Positions 1 through 8,634 are shown, counted from the stretch's first letter. The stretch: 64,000 nucleotides of DNA from Euryarchaeota archaeon UBA23 (GCA_002498725.1 DAIJ01000017.1:62001-126000); one strand, 5' to 3'. The notes: a model not told the origin generated them from the letters alone. A program made the numbers and translations.

Positions 1-1
1 C

Positions 2-55
2 CCTCGTTCGAGCATTATAGAGTGGGCAATAGAAGATAAGATGGTGAATCAATGA
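2..55 (+). CDS. C-terminal tail of probable glutamate formimidoyltransferase (partial)
   Basis: Only the last 17 codons lie in the window. The reading frame ends in RSSIIEWAIEDKMVNQ and its TGA overlaps the ATG of the next gene (ATGA), a typical translational-coupling arrangement. The IIEW segment resembles the IIEY stretch near the end of the formiminotransferase domain of FTCD enzymes as I remember it. The downstream gene is the cyclodeaminase half of that same bifunctional enzyme. The function is therefore inferred mainly from context: transfer of the formimino group of formiminoglutamate to tetrahydrofolate in histidine breakdown. Another open frame stops earlier, at 37-39, and cannot be fully excluded. 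Confidence 0.5.
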   Translation, partial: PRSSIIEWAIEDKMVNQ

Positions 56-660
56 ACGATGATTATAGAGATGTATTACGGACAATTGAGTCTACTTCTC
101 CAACTCCTGGCGGTGGTGCTGTTGCTGCTTTGATCCTCGGTCACGGAATTGCTCTCAATAGAATGGTGTGTGGATTGACCCTAGGGCGTGAAAAATGGAT
201 AGATGGGCATAAAATAGCAAATGATTTTCTTAATTTATCCGAATCTTGGATTGATGCTTCAATCATTAAGGCGAATGTTGATTGTGAAGCTTTTGAAAAA
301 GTTATGTTGGCATATAAATTTCCAAAGGACACAGAAGAAGAAAAAAACCAACGTAAACTAGCAATTAATGAAGCCAATAAATTAGCTATTGAATCTCCAT
401 TAGATATTGCGCATTTTTGTCTTAAAGTAATGAATGAAATGCCAGATATCGCTAAAACTTGCAATTCCAATGCCATTACCGATCTTGGAACCGCAAATAA
501 TCTAATCTTAGCCGCAACTGAATCAGCAGCACTAAATGTAAGAATTAATTTTTCATCATCTGAAGATAATTATGATTATGAATTAAAAATAGAAAAAATT
601 ACTAACGAAACTCGTAATTTGCACAGTATAATCAATAGGATTGTAAATGATAGGATGTGA
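52..660 (+). CDS. Formiminotetrahydrofolate cyclodeaminase (FTCD_C family)
   Basis: 202 residues, the size expected for a stand-alone cyclodeaminase/cyclohydrolase. The N-terminus has the family signature SPTPGGGAVAAL (residues about 15-26), followed by the mostly helical body and a C-terminal segment with NNLILAATESAALNVRIN. The enzyme releases ammonia from 5-formimino-THF to give methenyl-THF, a late step of histidine catabolism that feeds one-carbon metabolism. It sits between a probable formiminotransferase tail and hutU/hutH, so the two halves of the vertebrate fusion protein FTCD are split genes here. Its stop at 658-660 lies inside the Shine-Dalgarno region proposed for hutU. The assignment is by family signature and context. 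Confidence 0.88.
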   Translation: MNDDYRDVLRTIESTSPTPGGGAVAALILGHGIALNRMVCGLTLGREKWIDGHKIANDFLNLSESWIDASIIKANVDCEAFEKVMLAYKFPKDTEEEKNQRKLAINEANKLAIESPLDIAHFCLKVMNEMPDIAKTCNSNAITDLGTANNLILAATESAALNVRINFSSSEDNYDYELKIEKITNETRNLHSIINRIVNDRM

Positions 661-661
661 T
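653..661 (+). promoter_or_regulatory. Shine-Dalgarno for hutU supporting an ATT start
   Basis: GGATGTGAT differs at one base from GGAGGTGAT, the complement of the archaeal 16S 3' end. Five bases separate GGATGTG from ATT at 665, the same spacing seen before alaX (GAGGTG, 5 nt, ATG) and the geranylgeranyl-reductase-like gene. It overlaps the end of the cyclodeaminase gene. Confidence 0.55.
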
Positions 662-664
662 TAA

Positions 665-2686
665 ATTAGTGATACTGATTTTCAGCGTTTAATAAGGCAA
701 GGTATTCCTACTAATTTACCCGAAAAACCCAATTTTAACTCTGATATCAATCGAGCTCCCAAAAGACCCGATGTACTTTCTTTAAAGGAAAAAATCTTAG
801 CAGTTGAAAATGCATTGAGGTACTTTCCGATAGAATGGCATGATTTACTTGCTGATGAATTCATGCTTGAATTAATCGAAGAAGGTCATATCACAATGCA
901 TAGGTTCCGACCTAAATATCAGATATTTGCGCGTTCAATAGAAGAGTATCCGAGTGAATGCACATCTGCCGCTGGAATTATGCTGATGATCCAGAACAAT
1001 TTAGATCCAAGAGTCGCTCAATATCCCTATGATTTGATAACATATGGGGGAAATGGTGCTGTTTTCCAAAATTGGGCGCAGTATCTTTTGACGATGTCAT
1101 ATCTTAGTCGTATGAATGAAAATCAGACATTAGTGATGTATTCTGGGCATCCTTTAGGACTATTTCCTTCCGATCAAAATTCCCCTAGAGTGGTGGTAAC
1201 AAATGGCATAGTTATACCTAATCATTCAAAGCAAAGTGATTATGAGAAATTCAATGCTCTTGGAGTATCCCAATATGGCCAAATGACTGCAGGTTCTTAC
1301 ATGTACATAGGGCCTCAAGGTATAGTGCATGGGACTACAATTACTATACTTAATGCTGCACGCAAATATCTAAATATTTCAGGTGATGATGATTTAGGTG
1401 GGATTCTTTTTGTCACATCAGGATTAGGTGGTATGTCGGGTGCTCAACCTAAAGCAGCTGTTATTTGTGGTGCTGTTTGTTTAGTTGCTGAAACTAATCT
1501 TCATGCAGCACAAAAAAGACTTGATCAAGGATGGTTAAGCGAATTATATGATGATTTAGATTTGATAATTTCTCGAGTTCGTAATGCTATGAAGTCTAGA
1601 GAAGCCGTATCAATTGGGTATCATGGCAATATTGTAGATCTTCTATCAGCATTAGATAAAGAAAATATCACCCCTCATCTAGGAAGTGATCAAACAAGTT
1701 TGCATAACCCTTGGCTAGGAGGATATATTCCAACTGGTTATTCTCATGAAGAAGCTCTGAATCTTCTGAAAGAAAATCCAAATAAATTCAAAATGGAAGT
1801 TCAAAGAACCCTTAGAGAACATGCTGAAATAATAAGTCAATTAACCAAAAAAGGCATGTATTTTTGGGATTATGGGAATGCTTTCTTGCTTGAAACCAGT
1901 CGTGCAGGAGCAGATATGATTGATAGTAATGAATTCATTTATCCATCGTACGTTGAAGATATAATGGGTCCAATCTGTTTTGATTATGGATTCGGACCAT
2001 TTAGATGGGTTTGCACTTCAGGGAAAAACACAGATCTCGAAATAACAGATGAAATAGCAAAATTAGTACTTACTCTTCAGGCTGAAAAAGCGACTCCAGA
2101 CATCAAGCAACAGATATTAGATAACATAAGTTGGATAGATCAAGCGAATGATCATAATTTAGTAGTAGGCAGTAAAGCTCGAATTTTGTATGCCGATGAA
2201 AAGGGTCGTCGGGAAATTGCCTCTGCCTTCAATAAGGCTATTGCCAAGGGGGAAATCGAATCACCAATCATTCTTGGGAGAGATCATCATGATGTCTCAG
2301 GTACTGATAGCCCCTATCGTGAAACTGCCAACATAAAGGACGGTTCTATGTTTACGGCAGATATGTCTGTACAAAATTTCGTTGGCGATTCTTTTAGGGG
2401 AGCAACATGGGTCAGTCTTCACAACGGCGGAGGAGTAGGCTGGGGTGAAGTCATAAATGGTGGATTTGGAATGCTAATTGATGGTAGTGAAAGGAGTCAG
2501 AATAATATCGATGCTATGCTTTCTTGGGATGTAAATAATGGTATTGCAAGACGTGCATGGGCTAGAAATAGTGGTTCAATTGATGCTATAAAGAGGGCCA
2601 TGGAATTTAATGAAGAACTTGAAGTTACTATACCCAATATTGTTTCACAAGATATTTTAGATAGAATGAAAAAACCAATTGATTGA
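665..2686 (+). CDS. hutU: Urocanate hydratase (urocanase), long form
   Basis: Converts urocanate to imidazolone propionate using tightly bound NAD+. Diagnostic segments are TYGGNGAVFQNWAQY, VMYSGHPLGLFPS, YIGPQGIVHGT (dinucleotide site), GLGGMSGAQPKAA, FGPFRWVCTSG (conserved Cys region), RDHHDVSGTDSP and LHNGGGVGWGEVINGG. Clear urocanase homology (QGIPTNLPEKP, then NRAPKRPDVLS) extends upstream of the first TTG at 815. The only plausible start after the in-frame TAA at 662-664 is ATT at 665, preceded by a good Shine-Dalgarno. This gives 673 residues, close to the long vertebrate-type enzyme (about 676) rather than the roughly 556-residue common bacterial form. hutH follows after 26 bases. Confidence 0.95.
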   Translation: MSDTDFQRLIRQGIPTNLPEKPNFNSDINRAPKRPDVLSLKEKILAVENALRYFPIEWHDLLADEFMLELIEEGHITMHRFRPKYQIFARSIEEYPSECTSAAGIMLMIQNNLDPRVAQYPYDLITYGGNGAVFQNWAQYLLTMSYLSRMNENQTLVMYSGHPLGLFPSDQNSPRVVVTNGIVIPNHSKQSDYEKFNALGVSQYGQMTAGSYMYIGPQGIVHGTTITILNAARKYLNISGDDDLGGILFVTSGLGGMSGAQPKAAVICGAVCLVAETNLHAAQKRLDQGWLSELYDDLDLIISRVRNAMKSREAVSIGYHGNIVDLLSALDKENITPHLGSDQTSLHNPWLGGYIPTGYSHEEALNLLKENPNKFKMEVQRTLREHAEIISQLTKKGMYFWDYGNAFLLETSRAGADMIDSNEFIYPSYVEDIMGPICFDYGFGPFRWVCTSGKNTDLEITDEIAKLVLTLQAEKATPDIKQQILDNISWIDQANDHNLVVGSKARILYADEKGRREIASAFNKAIAKGEIESPIILGRDHHDVSGTDSPYRETANIKDGSMFTADMSVQNFVGDSFRGATWVSLHNGGGVGWGEVINGGFGMLIDGSERSQNNIDAMLSWDVNNGIARRAWARNSGSIDAIKRAMEFNEELEVTIPNIVSQDILDRMKKPID

Positions 2687-2712
2687 AAAATATGACATAG
2701 GAGGGAGGATTA

Positions 2713-4239
2713 ATGAATTTACCAGAAGTGCTTATTGATGGGCAAAATCTTTCCATCGAGGATCTCATAATTATTAGAGATGGACCAGCGATTTTAAAAT
2801 TGGATAATGCCGCCAAATCAAGAATGCAAATGTCTCATAATGCAATTCTTGAAATTGTTAACTCAGAAGATTTAGTTTATGGTATTAATACTGGTTTCGG
2901 CGCAATGTCAAATGTCAGAATAAATGACCAGGATCTCGCTAAACTGCAGGTTAATTTGATTCGTAGTCATGCCTGTGGAGTGGGTGAATTGATGGATCCG
3001 GAACACGTTTTAATGATGATGGCAATACGGGCTAATTCTCTTGCGATTGGTCATTCAGGTATTCGCCCTCATGTTGTTGAGGTAATTATAGAATTGATAA
3101 ACAAAAGAATATGTCCTATTGTGCCTAGAATAGGATCTCTCGGTGCCTCTGGAGATCTGGCCCCTCTTTCTCATTTAGCTTTAGGATTAATTGGGGAATC
3201 AGATTTTGTTATTGAAAAAGATGGAATTTGGGAATTGATAACACCCGATGAAGCATTTGGCAAAATTAATCATTCATTTATCAATTTACAGGCTAAAGAA
3301 GGGCTTTCTCTAATCAATGGCACCAGTCAGATGTGTACTTTCTTAGCTGAAGCAGTTCATATGTTGGAAACTTTAGTATTCAGTGCTGATTGTTCTACCG
3401 CGTGTTCTGTTGAGGCAATTAAGGGCTCACACAAACCTTTTGACTCTCGAATACATGCTACTAGGCCACATTTTGGTCAGTCAGTTAGTGCAGCCAGAAT
3501 TCTTTCTCTTCTTTCTAATTCTGAAATTAATGACTCTCATATTGATTGCGACAGAGTGCAGGACGCCTACTCATTACGGTGCGCTCCACAAGTTCATGGT
3601 CCGGTAATTGATGAATTGATTAAAGCGAGAGAGAGTTTACTAGTTGAATTAAATTCCGTTACCGATAATCCTCTTATTTTCATAAATTCTGATGCCGAAA
3701 TTGATGTTATTAGTGGTGGTAATTTTCATGGACAAAAACTAGCTATGTTAGCAGATAATTTAGCAATCTGCACCCACGAATTAGGATCTATCTCTGAGAG
3801 ACGAACTAATCTACTAATGAATCCCCAATGGACTGAACAGAAAGCATTCTTAGCCAACGAAGATGGGCTTGAGAGTGGTTTGATGATTCTGCAATATGTT
3901 TCTGCAGCTTGTCTGGCTGAAATGCAAGTATTGTCCACACCAGCATCAATATCTAATGTACCAGTAAGCATGGGTAAAGAAGATCATGTTTCTATGGGTG
4001 CCACTTCTGCAAATAAATTATTAAAAAATTGTGAATACCTTTCTTATATTCTCGCAAATGAAATCATTGCTAGCAATATTTGCCTTAGAAACATAAAAGA
4101 AAAGCCTGGTAAAGGGGTTAACAAAATCGTAAAAATTGTTGATCATTATATACCTGAAATGAATACAGACCAATCCTTCTCCGAAGTCACAGAGAATTTA
4201 GCCTACGCAATTAGAAATGGATTATTGCATGATGTCTGA
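2713..4239 (+). CDS. hutH: Histidine ammonia-lyase
   Basis: 508 residues, normal for the family. It eliminates ammonia from L-histidine to give urocanate, the substrate of the upstream HutU. The A-S-G triplet that cyclises into the MIO electrophile is at residues 145-147 within GSLGASGDLAPLSH. YGINTGFG carries the catalytic Tyr near residue 56, and INGTSQMC and the C-terminal aromatic amino-acid lyase blocks are present. The ATG is preceded by a strong GGAGGGAGG Shine-Dalgarno. It is co-oriented with hutU and alaX, which suggests one transcript. PAL/TAL activity is unlikely given the hut context. Confidence 0.96.
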   Translation: MNLPEVLIDGQNLSIEDLIIIRDGPAILKLDNAAKSRMQMSHNAILEIVNSEDLVYGINTGFGAMSNVRINDQDLAKLQVNLIRSHACGVGELMDPEHVLMMMAIRANSLAIGHSGIRPHVVEVIIELINKRICPIVPRIGSLGASGDLAPLSHLALGLIGESDFVIEKDGIWELITPDEAFGKINHSFINLQAKEGLSLINGTSQMCTFLAEAVHMLETLVFSADCSTACSVEAIKGSHKPFDSRIHATRPHFGQSVSAARILSLLSNSEINDSHIDCDRVQDAYSLRCAPQVHGPVIDELIKARESLLVELNSVTDNPLIFINSDAEIDVISGGNFHGQKLAMLADNLAICTHELGSISERRTNLLMNPQWTEQKAFLANEDGLESGLMILQYVSAACLAEMQVLSTPASISNVPVSMGKEDHVSMGATSANKLLKNCEYLSYILANEIIASNICLRNIKEKPGKGVNKIVKIVDHYIPEMNTDQSFSEVTENLAYAIRNGLLHDV

Positions 4240-4248
4240 GGTGTGAAA

Positions 4249-4962
4249 ATGCAAGAAAAACTCCATTTAACACAACATCCCGGATTAAACCCTCCTTCAT
4301 TTAATACAATAATTCAAAATATTTCTGACGAAGGTTTGTTCTTAAAAGAGACATATTGCTACCCACGAGGAGGTGGGCAACCAGGGGATAGGGGGTCAAT
4401 AACTTCAAAATCAGGTGTTTCAAAAATGAATGAAGTATTATCTGGTGAATACATTCTACATCCTGTTGAAAACATTTCATTATTCAATGAGGGCGAGGAA
4501 GTAACTTGTCAGATTGATAGCAACTGGAGAAATCGAAATTCAAAAATGCACACTGCTCAACACGTATTTTCCGCATTAGCAAATGAATTATACGGTGCTG
4601 AAACCGTTGGCAATCAAATTAGTGAATCATATACTCGCATAGACCTTTGGTTCCCAGACAGAGACAAGTTCAATCCACAAGAAATAGTTGAGGAGGTAAA
4701 TGCGTCTTTGAGATCGGGGTCAGACGTTCTAATACACGAATGGTCTCGTGAAAAGATTCTTTCTCATGAAAACATGCGTCATACTAAATTCATGGATAGA
4801 ATACCTCCTTCAATAACTAATCTTAGAGTTGTAGAAATCAAAGGTATTGATTTATGTCCATGTGCCGGAACTCATGTAGGTAATACAAAACAGGTTGATG
4901 AAATATCTATTGAGAATGTTAAATCAAAAGGTTCAGGCAAGTTAAGAATTACTTATATTTGA
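4249..4962 (+). CDS. alaX: Alanyl-tRNA editing hydrolase AlaX
   Basis: Stand-alone homologue of the AlaRS editing domain, expected to hydrolyse Ser-tRNA(Ala) (and possibly Gly-tRNA(Ala)). YPRGGGQPGDRG is the glycine-rich motif of larger AlaX proteins. The zinc site is HTAQH (HxxxH) plus CAGTH (CxxxH). The start is taken as ATG 4249, placed five bases after GAGGTG, rather than the in-frame GTG at 4243 that overlaps this motif. This leaves 237 residues, the AlaX-M size class. It follows hutH by 9 bases, so it is probably co-transcribed with the histidine genes although functionally unrelated. Confidence 0.92.
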   Translation: MQEKLHLTQHPGLNPPSFNTIIQNISDEGLFLKETYCYPRGGGQPGDRGSITSKSGVSKMNEVLSGEYILHPVENISLFNEGEEVTCQIDSNWRNRNSKMHTAQHVFSALANELYGAETVGNQISESYTRIDLWFPDRDKFNPQEIVEEVNASLRSGSDVLIHEWSREKILSHENMRHTKFMDRIPPSITNLRVVEIKGIDLCPCAGTHVGNTKQVDEISIENVKSKGSGKLRITYI

Positions 4963-4990
4963 AAAATCATAATTAACTTAATGTTAATGC

Positions 4991-5066
4991 TGGTGGGCTC
5001 GGCAGGAATTGAACCTGCGATCTTCGCCATGTCAAGGCGACGTCATAACCCCTAGACCACGAGCCC
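4991..5066 (-). tRNA. tRNA-Val (anticodon GAC), CCA encoded
   Basis: Read on the minus strand, the acceptor GGGCTCG pairs with CGAGCCC. The anticodon arm is TCGCC-TTGACAT-GGCGA with anticodon GAC, and the T arm is GCAGG-TTCAATT-CCTGC. The discriminator is A, followed directly by an encoded CCA (plus-strand TGG at 4991-4993). No intron is seen. The body is 73 nt and all three stems are fully complementary except at one D-arm pair. It decodes GUC and GUU valine codons. Confidence 0.96.
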
Positions 5067-5082
5067 AGCACATGTGGCACAA

Positions 5083-5092
5083 TACTATACCA
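5083..5092 (-). promoter_or_regulatory. Possible TATA box of tRNA-Val
   Basis: On the minus strand the sequence GGTATAGTAT lies about 20 bases upstream of the first tRNA nucleotide, consistent with an archaeal TATA element giving a start close to the mature 5' end. No other support. Confidence 0.35.
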
Positions 5093-5121
5093 AATGAATG
5101 ATTCTCTTACACATGTTCAAG

Positions 5122-5277
5122 TTAAGAAATGATTTTTGATATTTTACCTACACATCCTGGTTTACTACATGTCCCATAAACTCTAGTTCGCCCATTGCTC
5201 ATCAGCTTTGTTAATGGGTTATTAATTATAACAGACTCTTTACAACGCATACAAAACCCGGTAACACCAGTCTGCAT
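5122..5277 (-). CDS. Small zinc-ribbon protein, DUF5679-like (51 aa)
   Basis: A 51-residue frame. Residues 8-12 read FCMRC (CxxC) and residues 37-42 read CSKPGC, so two cysteine pairs bracket a short basic body with NGRTRVYGTC, a pattern I associate with the DUF5679 family of tiny archaeal zinc-binding proteins. Family members have no established function. The ATG at 5277 is the natural start because the conserved block begins a few residues later. It is transcribed toward the tRNA-Val gene 56 bases downstream, on the same strand. Confidence 0.78.
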   Translation of the reverse strand: MQTGVTGFCMRCKESVIINNPLTKLMSNGRTRVYGTCSKPGCVGKISKIIS

Positions 5278-5552
5278 CAAGATGGCTAAGCGATCTCAGA
5301 TTATGAAGAGTTTTATCCCCTATGTTCCCCATAAATCATTTGTTTTTCTAATAATCGGTGTACTGCGAGGGTATTTCATTATCCTTCTATTAATTAAATT
5401 CTGATAACTATGGTTATCGGACAACCGTACACTGTGTTTCATCGATGTTTTTTCCATTACCTGAGTTATTCGGGAATATCTAATAAATTACATTTTGATA
5501 AGTTGTTATTATTCAATTAATAAACCTCTACGCAAATCATAGGAATAAAAAA
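5278..5552. other. AT-rich intergenic region with one inverted repeat
   Basis: This stretch between the small zinc-ribbon gene and the hutI stop holds no convincing gene. An inverted repeat GATAAC-TATG-GTTATC lies at 5403-5418. The minus strand near 5305-5320 has GGGATAAAAC, which may be the TATA region of the zinc-ribbon gene. Confidence 0.4.
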
Positions 5553-6842
5553 TCAAATATGATTATACAATTTACCTTTGGAAATAATTTTTTCAACGGG
5601 ATTGTCTCCTGGCATTTGGCACCATGAGTCGACATACTTTGAGTTCAGAATAAGTATGTCGGCAGGCCCTCCTATTCTGATAGATCCAGAAACGTGTGAA
5701 TCTCCTTTTGAGAATAACGTTGTTGCTGGATTTCTTGTTACACAACATAATGCTTCTAAAGGAGACATTCCCATTCTATGTGTTGCTAGACTTCCAATAA
5801 ATGGAATAGAAATTGTTCTACAATTTGGGTTAAAATCGGTTGCCAATGAAATTGGCCATTTGTTATCAATACATTTTCTCAATGGTAAATCCAATTTTTT
5901 ACCTAAGACATAAGGTGTTCCTGGTAGGAAAGTTTGCATGGTTCCTGAATCACTAGCATACTGTCTTGCCTCATCGCTCGAATATGCTACGTGATCTGCA
6001 CTTATTGCTTCAAGTTCTGCAGCTAATCTCAATCCTTCACCATCTTCAAATTCATCGACATGTAATCTTGGTTCTAATCCCATTCTCTTAGCTTCATTGA
6101 CTATTGTTTCGGTATCCTCGACTGAAAACCATCCGGGTTCACAAAACACATCAACCCATTTAGCAACATTCTGTTCCACTATAGCGGGTATTTGCTCAGA
6201 AAGTAATTCTTCAATATATTCGTCTTTAGTTAGATTAGTAGGTATGTCGTGAGCACCTAACCAAGTTGAATGCAATTTTACAGGGCTCTCCTTTGAAATT
6301 AAATTCATGGTTTCTAGAATTTTTAATTCACTTTCAGTATCTAGGCCATATCCGCTTTTACACTCCATAGTTGTAGTTCCGAAATTTAAAGCTCTTCTGA
6401 GACGTGAATTACCTAGTTCGATTAATTCTTTTTTTGTGGCTTTACGAGTTGAATTAACTGTTTGATTAATTCCTCCACCCCTATTGGCTATTTCTTTATA
6501 TGAAAAGCCAGATTGACGTAGTGACATTTCATTAGATCTATCTCCAGACCATAGGAGGTGTGTGTGGCTATCTACAAATCCGGGTATGATTGCTTTCTGT
6601 TTGCAATCAATTTTTTTCACATTTTTTAGATTTGAAAACTCATCTTCCATTGATTTCGAATCAGAAATTTTGACAATCTCTCCTTCATCAATAAACAGAC
6701 CTTTTCCAGATTCATATATCAATGATGAAAAATCACTCATTTCTTCCCCAACTAAAGGCAAATTTGGGTTACCTGAAGACAAATGAGCGATGGGGCCAGC
6801 ATTCAATAGTAGGAGCCGCACGAACACCTGCCAAAGGTTCAT
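5553..6842 (-). CDS. hutI: Imidazolonepropionase
   Basis: Third enzyme of histidine breakdown: hydrolyses imidazolone propionate to formiminoglutamate. It is an amidohydrolase-fold metalloenzyme. Visible motifs are VDSHTHLLWSGDR (HxH metal ligands), GGGINQTVNSTR, ECKSGYGLD, LHVDEFEDGEG, ADHVAY and ATDFNPNC. The chosen ATG at 6842 gives 429 residues; a GTG at 6860 would add six. It lies on the opposite strand to hutU/hutH, so the pathway is split between two transcripts, and its 5' end is only 28 bases from the divergent kae1 gene. The formiminoglutamate step itself is only represented by the tail at the window edge. Confidence 0.95.
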   Translation of the reverse strand: MNLWQVFVRLLLLNAGPIAHLSSGNPNLPLVGEEMSDFSSLIYESGKGLFIDEGEIVKISDSKSMEDEFSNLKNVKKIDCKQKAIIPGFVDSHTHLLWSGDRSNEMSLRQSGFSYKEIANRGGGINQTVNSTRKATKKELIELGNSRLRRALNFGTTTMECKSGYGLDTESELKILETMNLISKESPVKLHSTWLGAHDIPTNLTKDEYIEELLSEQIPAIVEQNVAKWVDVFCEPGWFSVEDTETIVNEAKRMGLEPRLHVDEFEDGEGLRLAAELEAISADHVAYSSDEARQYASDSGTMQTFLPGTPYVLGKKLDLPLRKCIDNKWPISLATDFNPNCRTISIPFIGSLATHRMGMSPLEALCCVTRNPATTLFSKGDSHVSGSIRIGGPADILILNSKYVDSWCQMPGDNPVEKIISKGKLYNHI

Positions 6843-6870
6843 TGATATGTACTCTATCACTCACAGTAAT

Positions 6871-7881
6871 ATGAGACAAGTAATCGTGGGCATAGAAAGC
6901 ACAGCCCACACACTATCTTTTGGGCTTGTTGATATGGATGGAGAGCCACATAATTCATACTCATCCCTATTCCGACCTGATGAAGGCGGAATTCACCCCA
7001 GAGAGGCGGCAGATCATCATTCAGATATAGCATCTAAACTTCTAAGAAGAATGTTAAGTGAAGAAAATTTGCACCCCAATCAAATAAAAGGTATAGCATT
7101 TAGTCAAGGACCTGGATTAGGGCCCTGTCTAAGAGTTGGAGCAACTGTTGCTAGAGCTTTAGCAGCGAATTGGAATATACCTCTTATTGGAGTAAATCAC
7201 TGTGTCGCTCATATCGAAATTGGGAGGAATCAAACAGGATGTGAAGATCCAGTTCTATTGTATGTCAGTGGTGGTAATACTCAGGTAATAGCCCGTGCTG
7301 GAGATCGTTATCAAGTGCTAGGGGAAACGTTGGATATTGGGATAGGTAATATGCTAGATAAATTTGCAAGATCGCAAGGAATTCCATTTCCAGGCGGTCC
7401 AAAGATAGAAATTTTAGCTAACGAATGGTTAGTAAAAAATCCAGAAGCAGACCTAGAAGATATCCCTTTACCCTATAGTGTTCAAGGTATGGATTTAAAT
7501 TTCTCAGGTATATTAAATGCCGCTCAACAAAGAATTTCTGAAGGCCATGAGATTGGTGCAGTGTGCTGGTCATTACAAGAGCACGCATTCGCTGCTTGTG
7601 TTGAAGTCGCAGAAAGAGCGCTTGCACACACAGGGAAAAATGAATTACTCCTTGGTGGAGGAGTAGCTTGTAATGAAAGAATTCGAGATATGAGTACAAA
7701 GATGTGTATTCAAAGAGGAGATATAGCATCGTGGCCCGAAAAGCGATTCTGTATAGATAATGGGACAATGATTGCAGAACTTGGTAGACGCATGCTAAAT
7801 GTTGGAATTTCTACAGATATGTCTCTAAGTTCTGTAGATCCATCTCTGCGTACCGATCATACAATAGTAACGTGGGAATAA
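6871..7881 (+). CDS. kae1: tRNA N6-threonylcarbamoyladenosine synthase Kae1/TsaD
   Basis: Catalytic subunit of KEOPS, transferring the threonylcarbamoyl group to A37 of ANN-decoding tRNAs. ATG 6871 opens MRQVIVGIESTAHTLSFG, matching the family N-terminus. The metal-binding HxxxH is in GVNHCVAHIEIGR, the ATPase-fold loops in LYVSGGNTQV and LLLGGGVACNERI, and GNMLDKFAR is conserved. At 336 residues there is no room for the Bud32 kinase fused to Kae1 in some euryarchaea, so Bud32 must be encoded elsewhere. The start is preferred over an upstream in-frame codon at 6790, which would run deep into hutI. Confidence 0.95.
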   Translation: MRQVIVGIESTAHTLSFGLVDMDGEPHNSYSSLFRPDEGGIHPREAADHHSDIASKLLRRMLSEENLHPNQIKGIAFSQGPGLGPCLRVGATVARALAANWNIPLIGVNHCVAHIEIGRNQTGCEDPVLLYVSGGNTQVIARAGDRYQVLGETLDIGIGNMLDKFARSQGIPFPGGPKIEILANEWLVKNPEADLEDIPLPYSVQGMDLNFSGILNAAQQRISEGHEIGAVCWSLQEHAFAACVEVAERALAHTGKNELLLGGGVACNERIRDMSTKMCIQRGDIASWPEKRFCIDNGTMIAELGRRMLNVGISTDMSLSSVDPSLRTDHTIVTWE

Positions 7882-7941
7882 TATACTCTGCGAAGGCTTA
7901 TGAAAAGGCCCTTGTGAGAATAGACTAGAAGGTAGTGCTGA

Positions 7942-8634
7942 ATGCAGAGAAGGCGTAAACCAAAAAATGAGCCTAAGAATATCTTTAGTAAAGGTGGTCA
8001 GCATTCTAATAAATCAACGCGGCAAACAAAAAAGGATCCAAATTTAACAAAACCATCTTCCAAATCCATGCCGAGACCTGCTCCTCCAATTTCTAAGAAG
8101 AAGGATACCGATAAGAAATCTCAAAAAGAAAAGAATAACATTATCGAAGAGCAAATTTTGGGTACTCAAATGAAAAAGGGAAGAGGGCTTCAAGAGAAAA
8201 GTAGTGAAGACGTTAAAGAAGTTACAAAAACCAGTACTCGGGCTCAACAAATCATCGAAGCCTCAAAGGCTCGCGCTGCGGCAATAAAACCTGTTAAGGC
8301 AGTAGTAAAACCAGTTGAACCAGTTAAACCAATCGTCAAAAAAATAACTAGGAAGAAAACCAATACATCATATCAGGCGGCAAATCCAGAAAAAAGACTT
8401 GACAGATCTAGACATATGGAATACAAATACGAGATGAAAAGATTACTAGTAGAAATTGGCGTCCCGGAAGAGCATCGTTCAGCCTTACTAGGAACTATAT
8501 GGGCAAAGGGAGAGAGGCAAACATCCCACTCAGCTCGAGAATATATTAGACAAAAAGAGAAAGAAGGCATGATCGATGAAGATCAGGTTAAAAAATTGAT
8601 TTCGGTTGTGGATAATTATACCATTAGACGCTGA
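7942..8634 (+). CDS. Unknown protein with basic disordered N-terminus and conserved C-terminal helical domain
   Basis: 230 residues. The first ~135 are rich in Lys, Pro, Ser and Gln and look disordered, with an Ala/Val/Lys/Pro run (KPVKAVVKPVEPVKPIVKK). The last ~85 residues look folded and helical, containing MKRLLVEIGVPEEHRSALLG and SAREYIRQKEKEGMIDED. The high charge suggests a nucleic-acid or ribosome contact, but this is inference. The ATG follows GAAGGTAG. It lies between kae1 and methylmalonyl-CoA mutase, same strand. I do not recognise the family. Confidence 0.75.
   Translation: MQRRRKPKNEPKNIFSKGGQHSNKSTRQTKKDPNLTKPSSKSMPRPAPPISKKKDTDKKSQKEKNNIIEEQILGTQMKKGRGLQEKSSEDVKEVTKTSTRAQQIIEASKARAAAIKPVKAVVKPVEPVKPIVKKITRKKTNTSYQAANPEKRLDRSRHMEYKYEMKRLLVEIGVPEEHRSALLGTIWAKGERQTSHSAREYIRQKEKEGMIDEDQVKKLISVVDNYTIRR

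Noticed and set aside
815..2686. hutU starting at TTG 815
   Set aside because: Homology to the urocanase N-terminus continues upstream in frame for 50 codons, so this start would truncate a conserved region.
5068..5075. CACATGTG palindrome upstream of tRNA-Val
   Set aside because: An 8-bp palindrome is expected by chance at this scale and has no supporting context.
5195..5404. Plus-strand 69-codon frame downstream of tRNA-Val
   Set aside because: It is antisense to the zinc-ribbon gene, which has clear cysteine motifs; the hydrophobic plus-strand product looks incidental.
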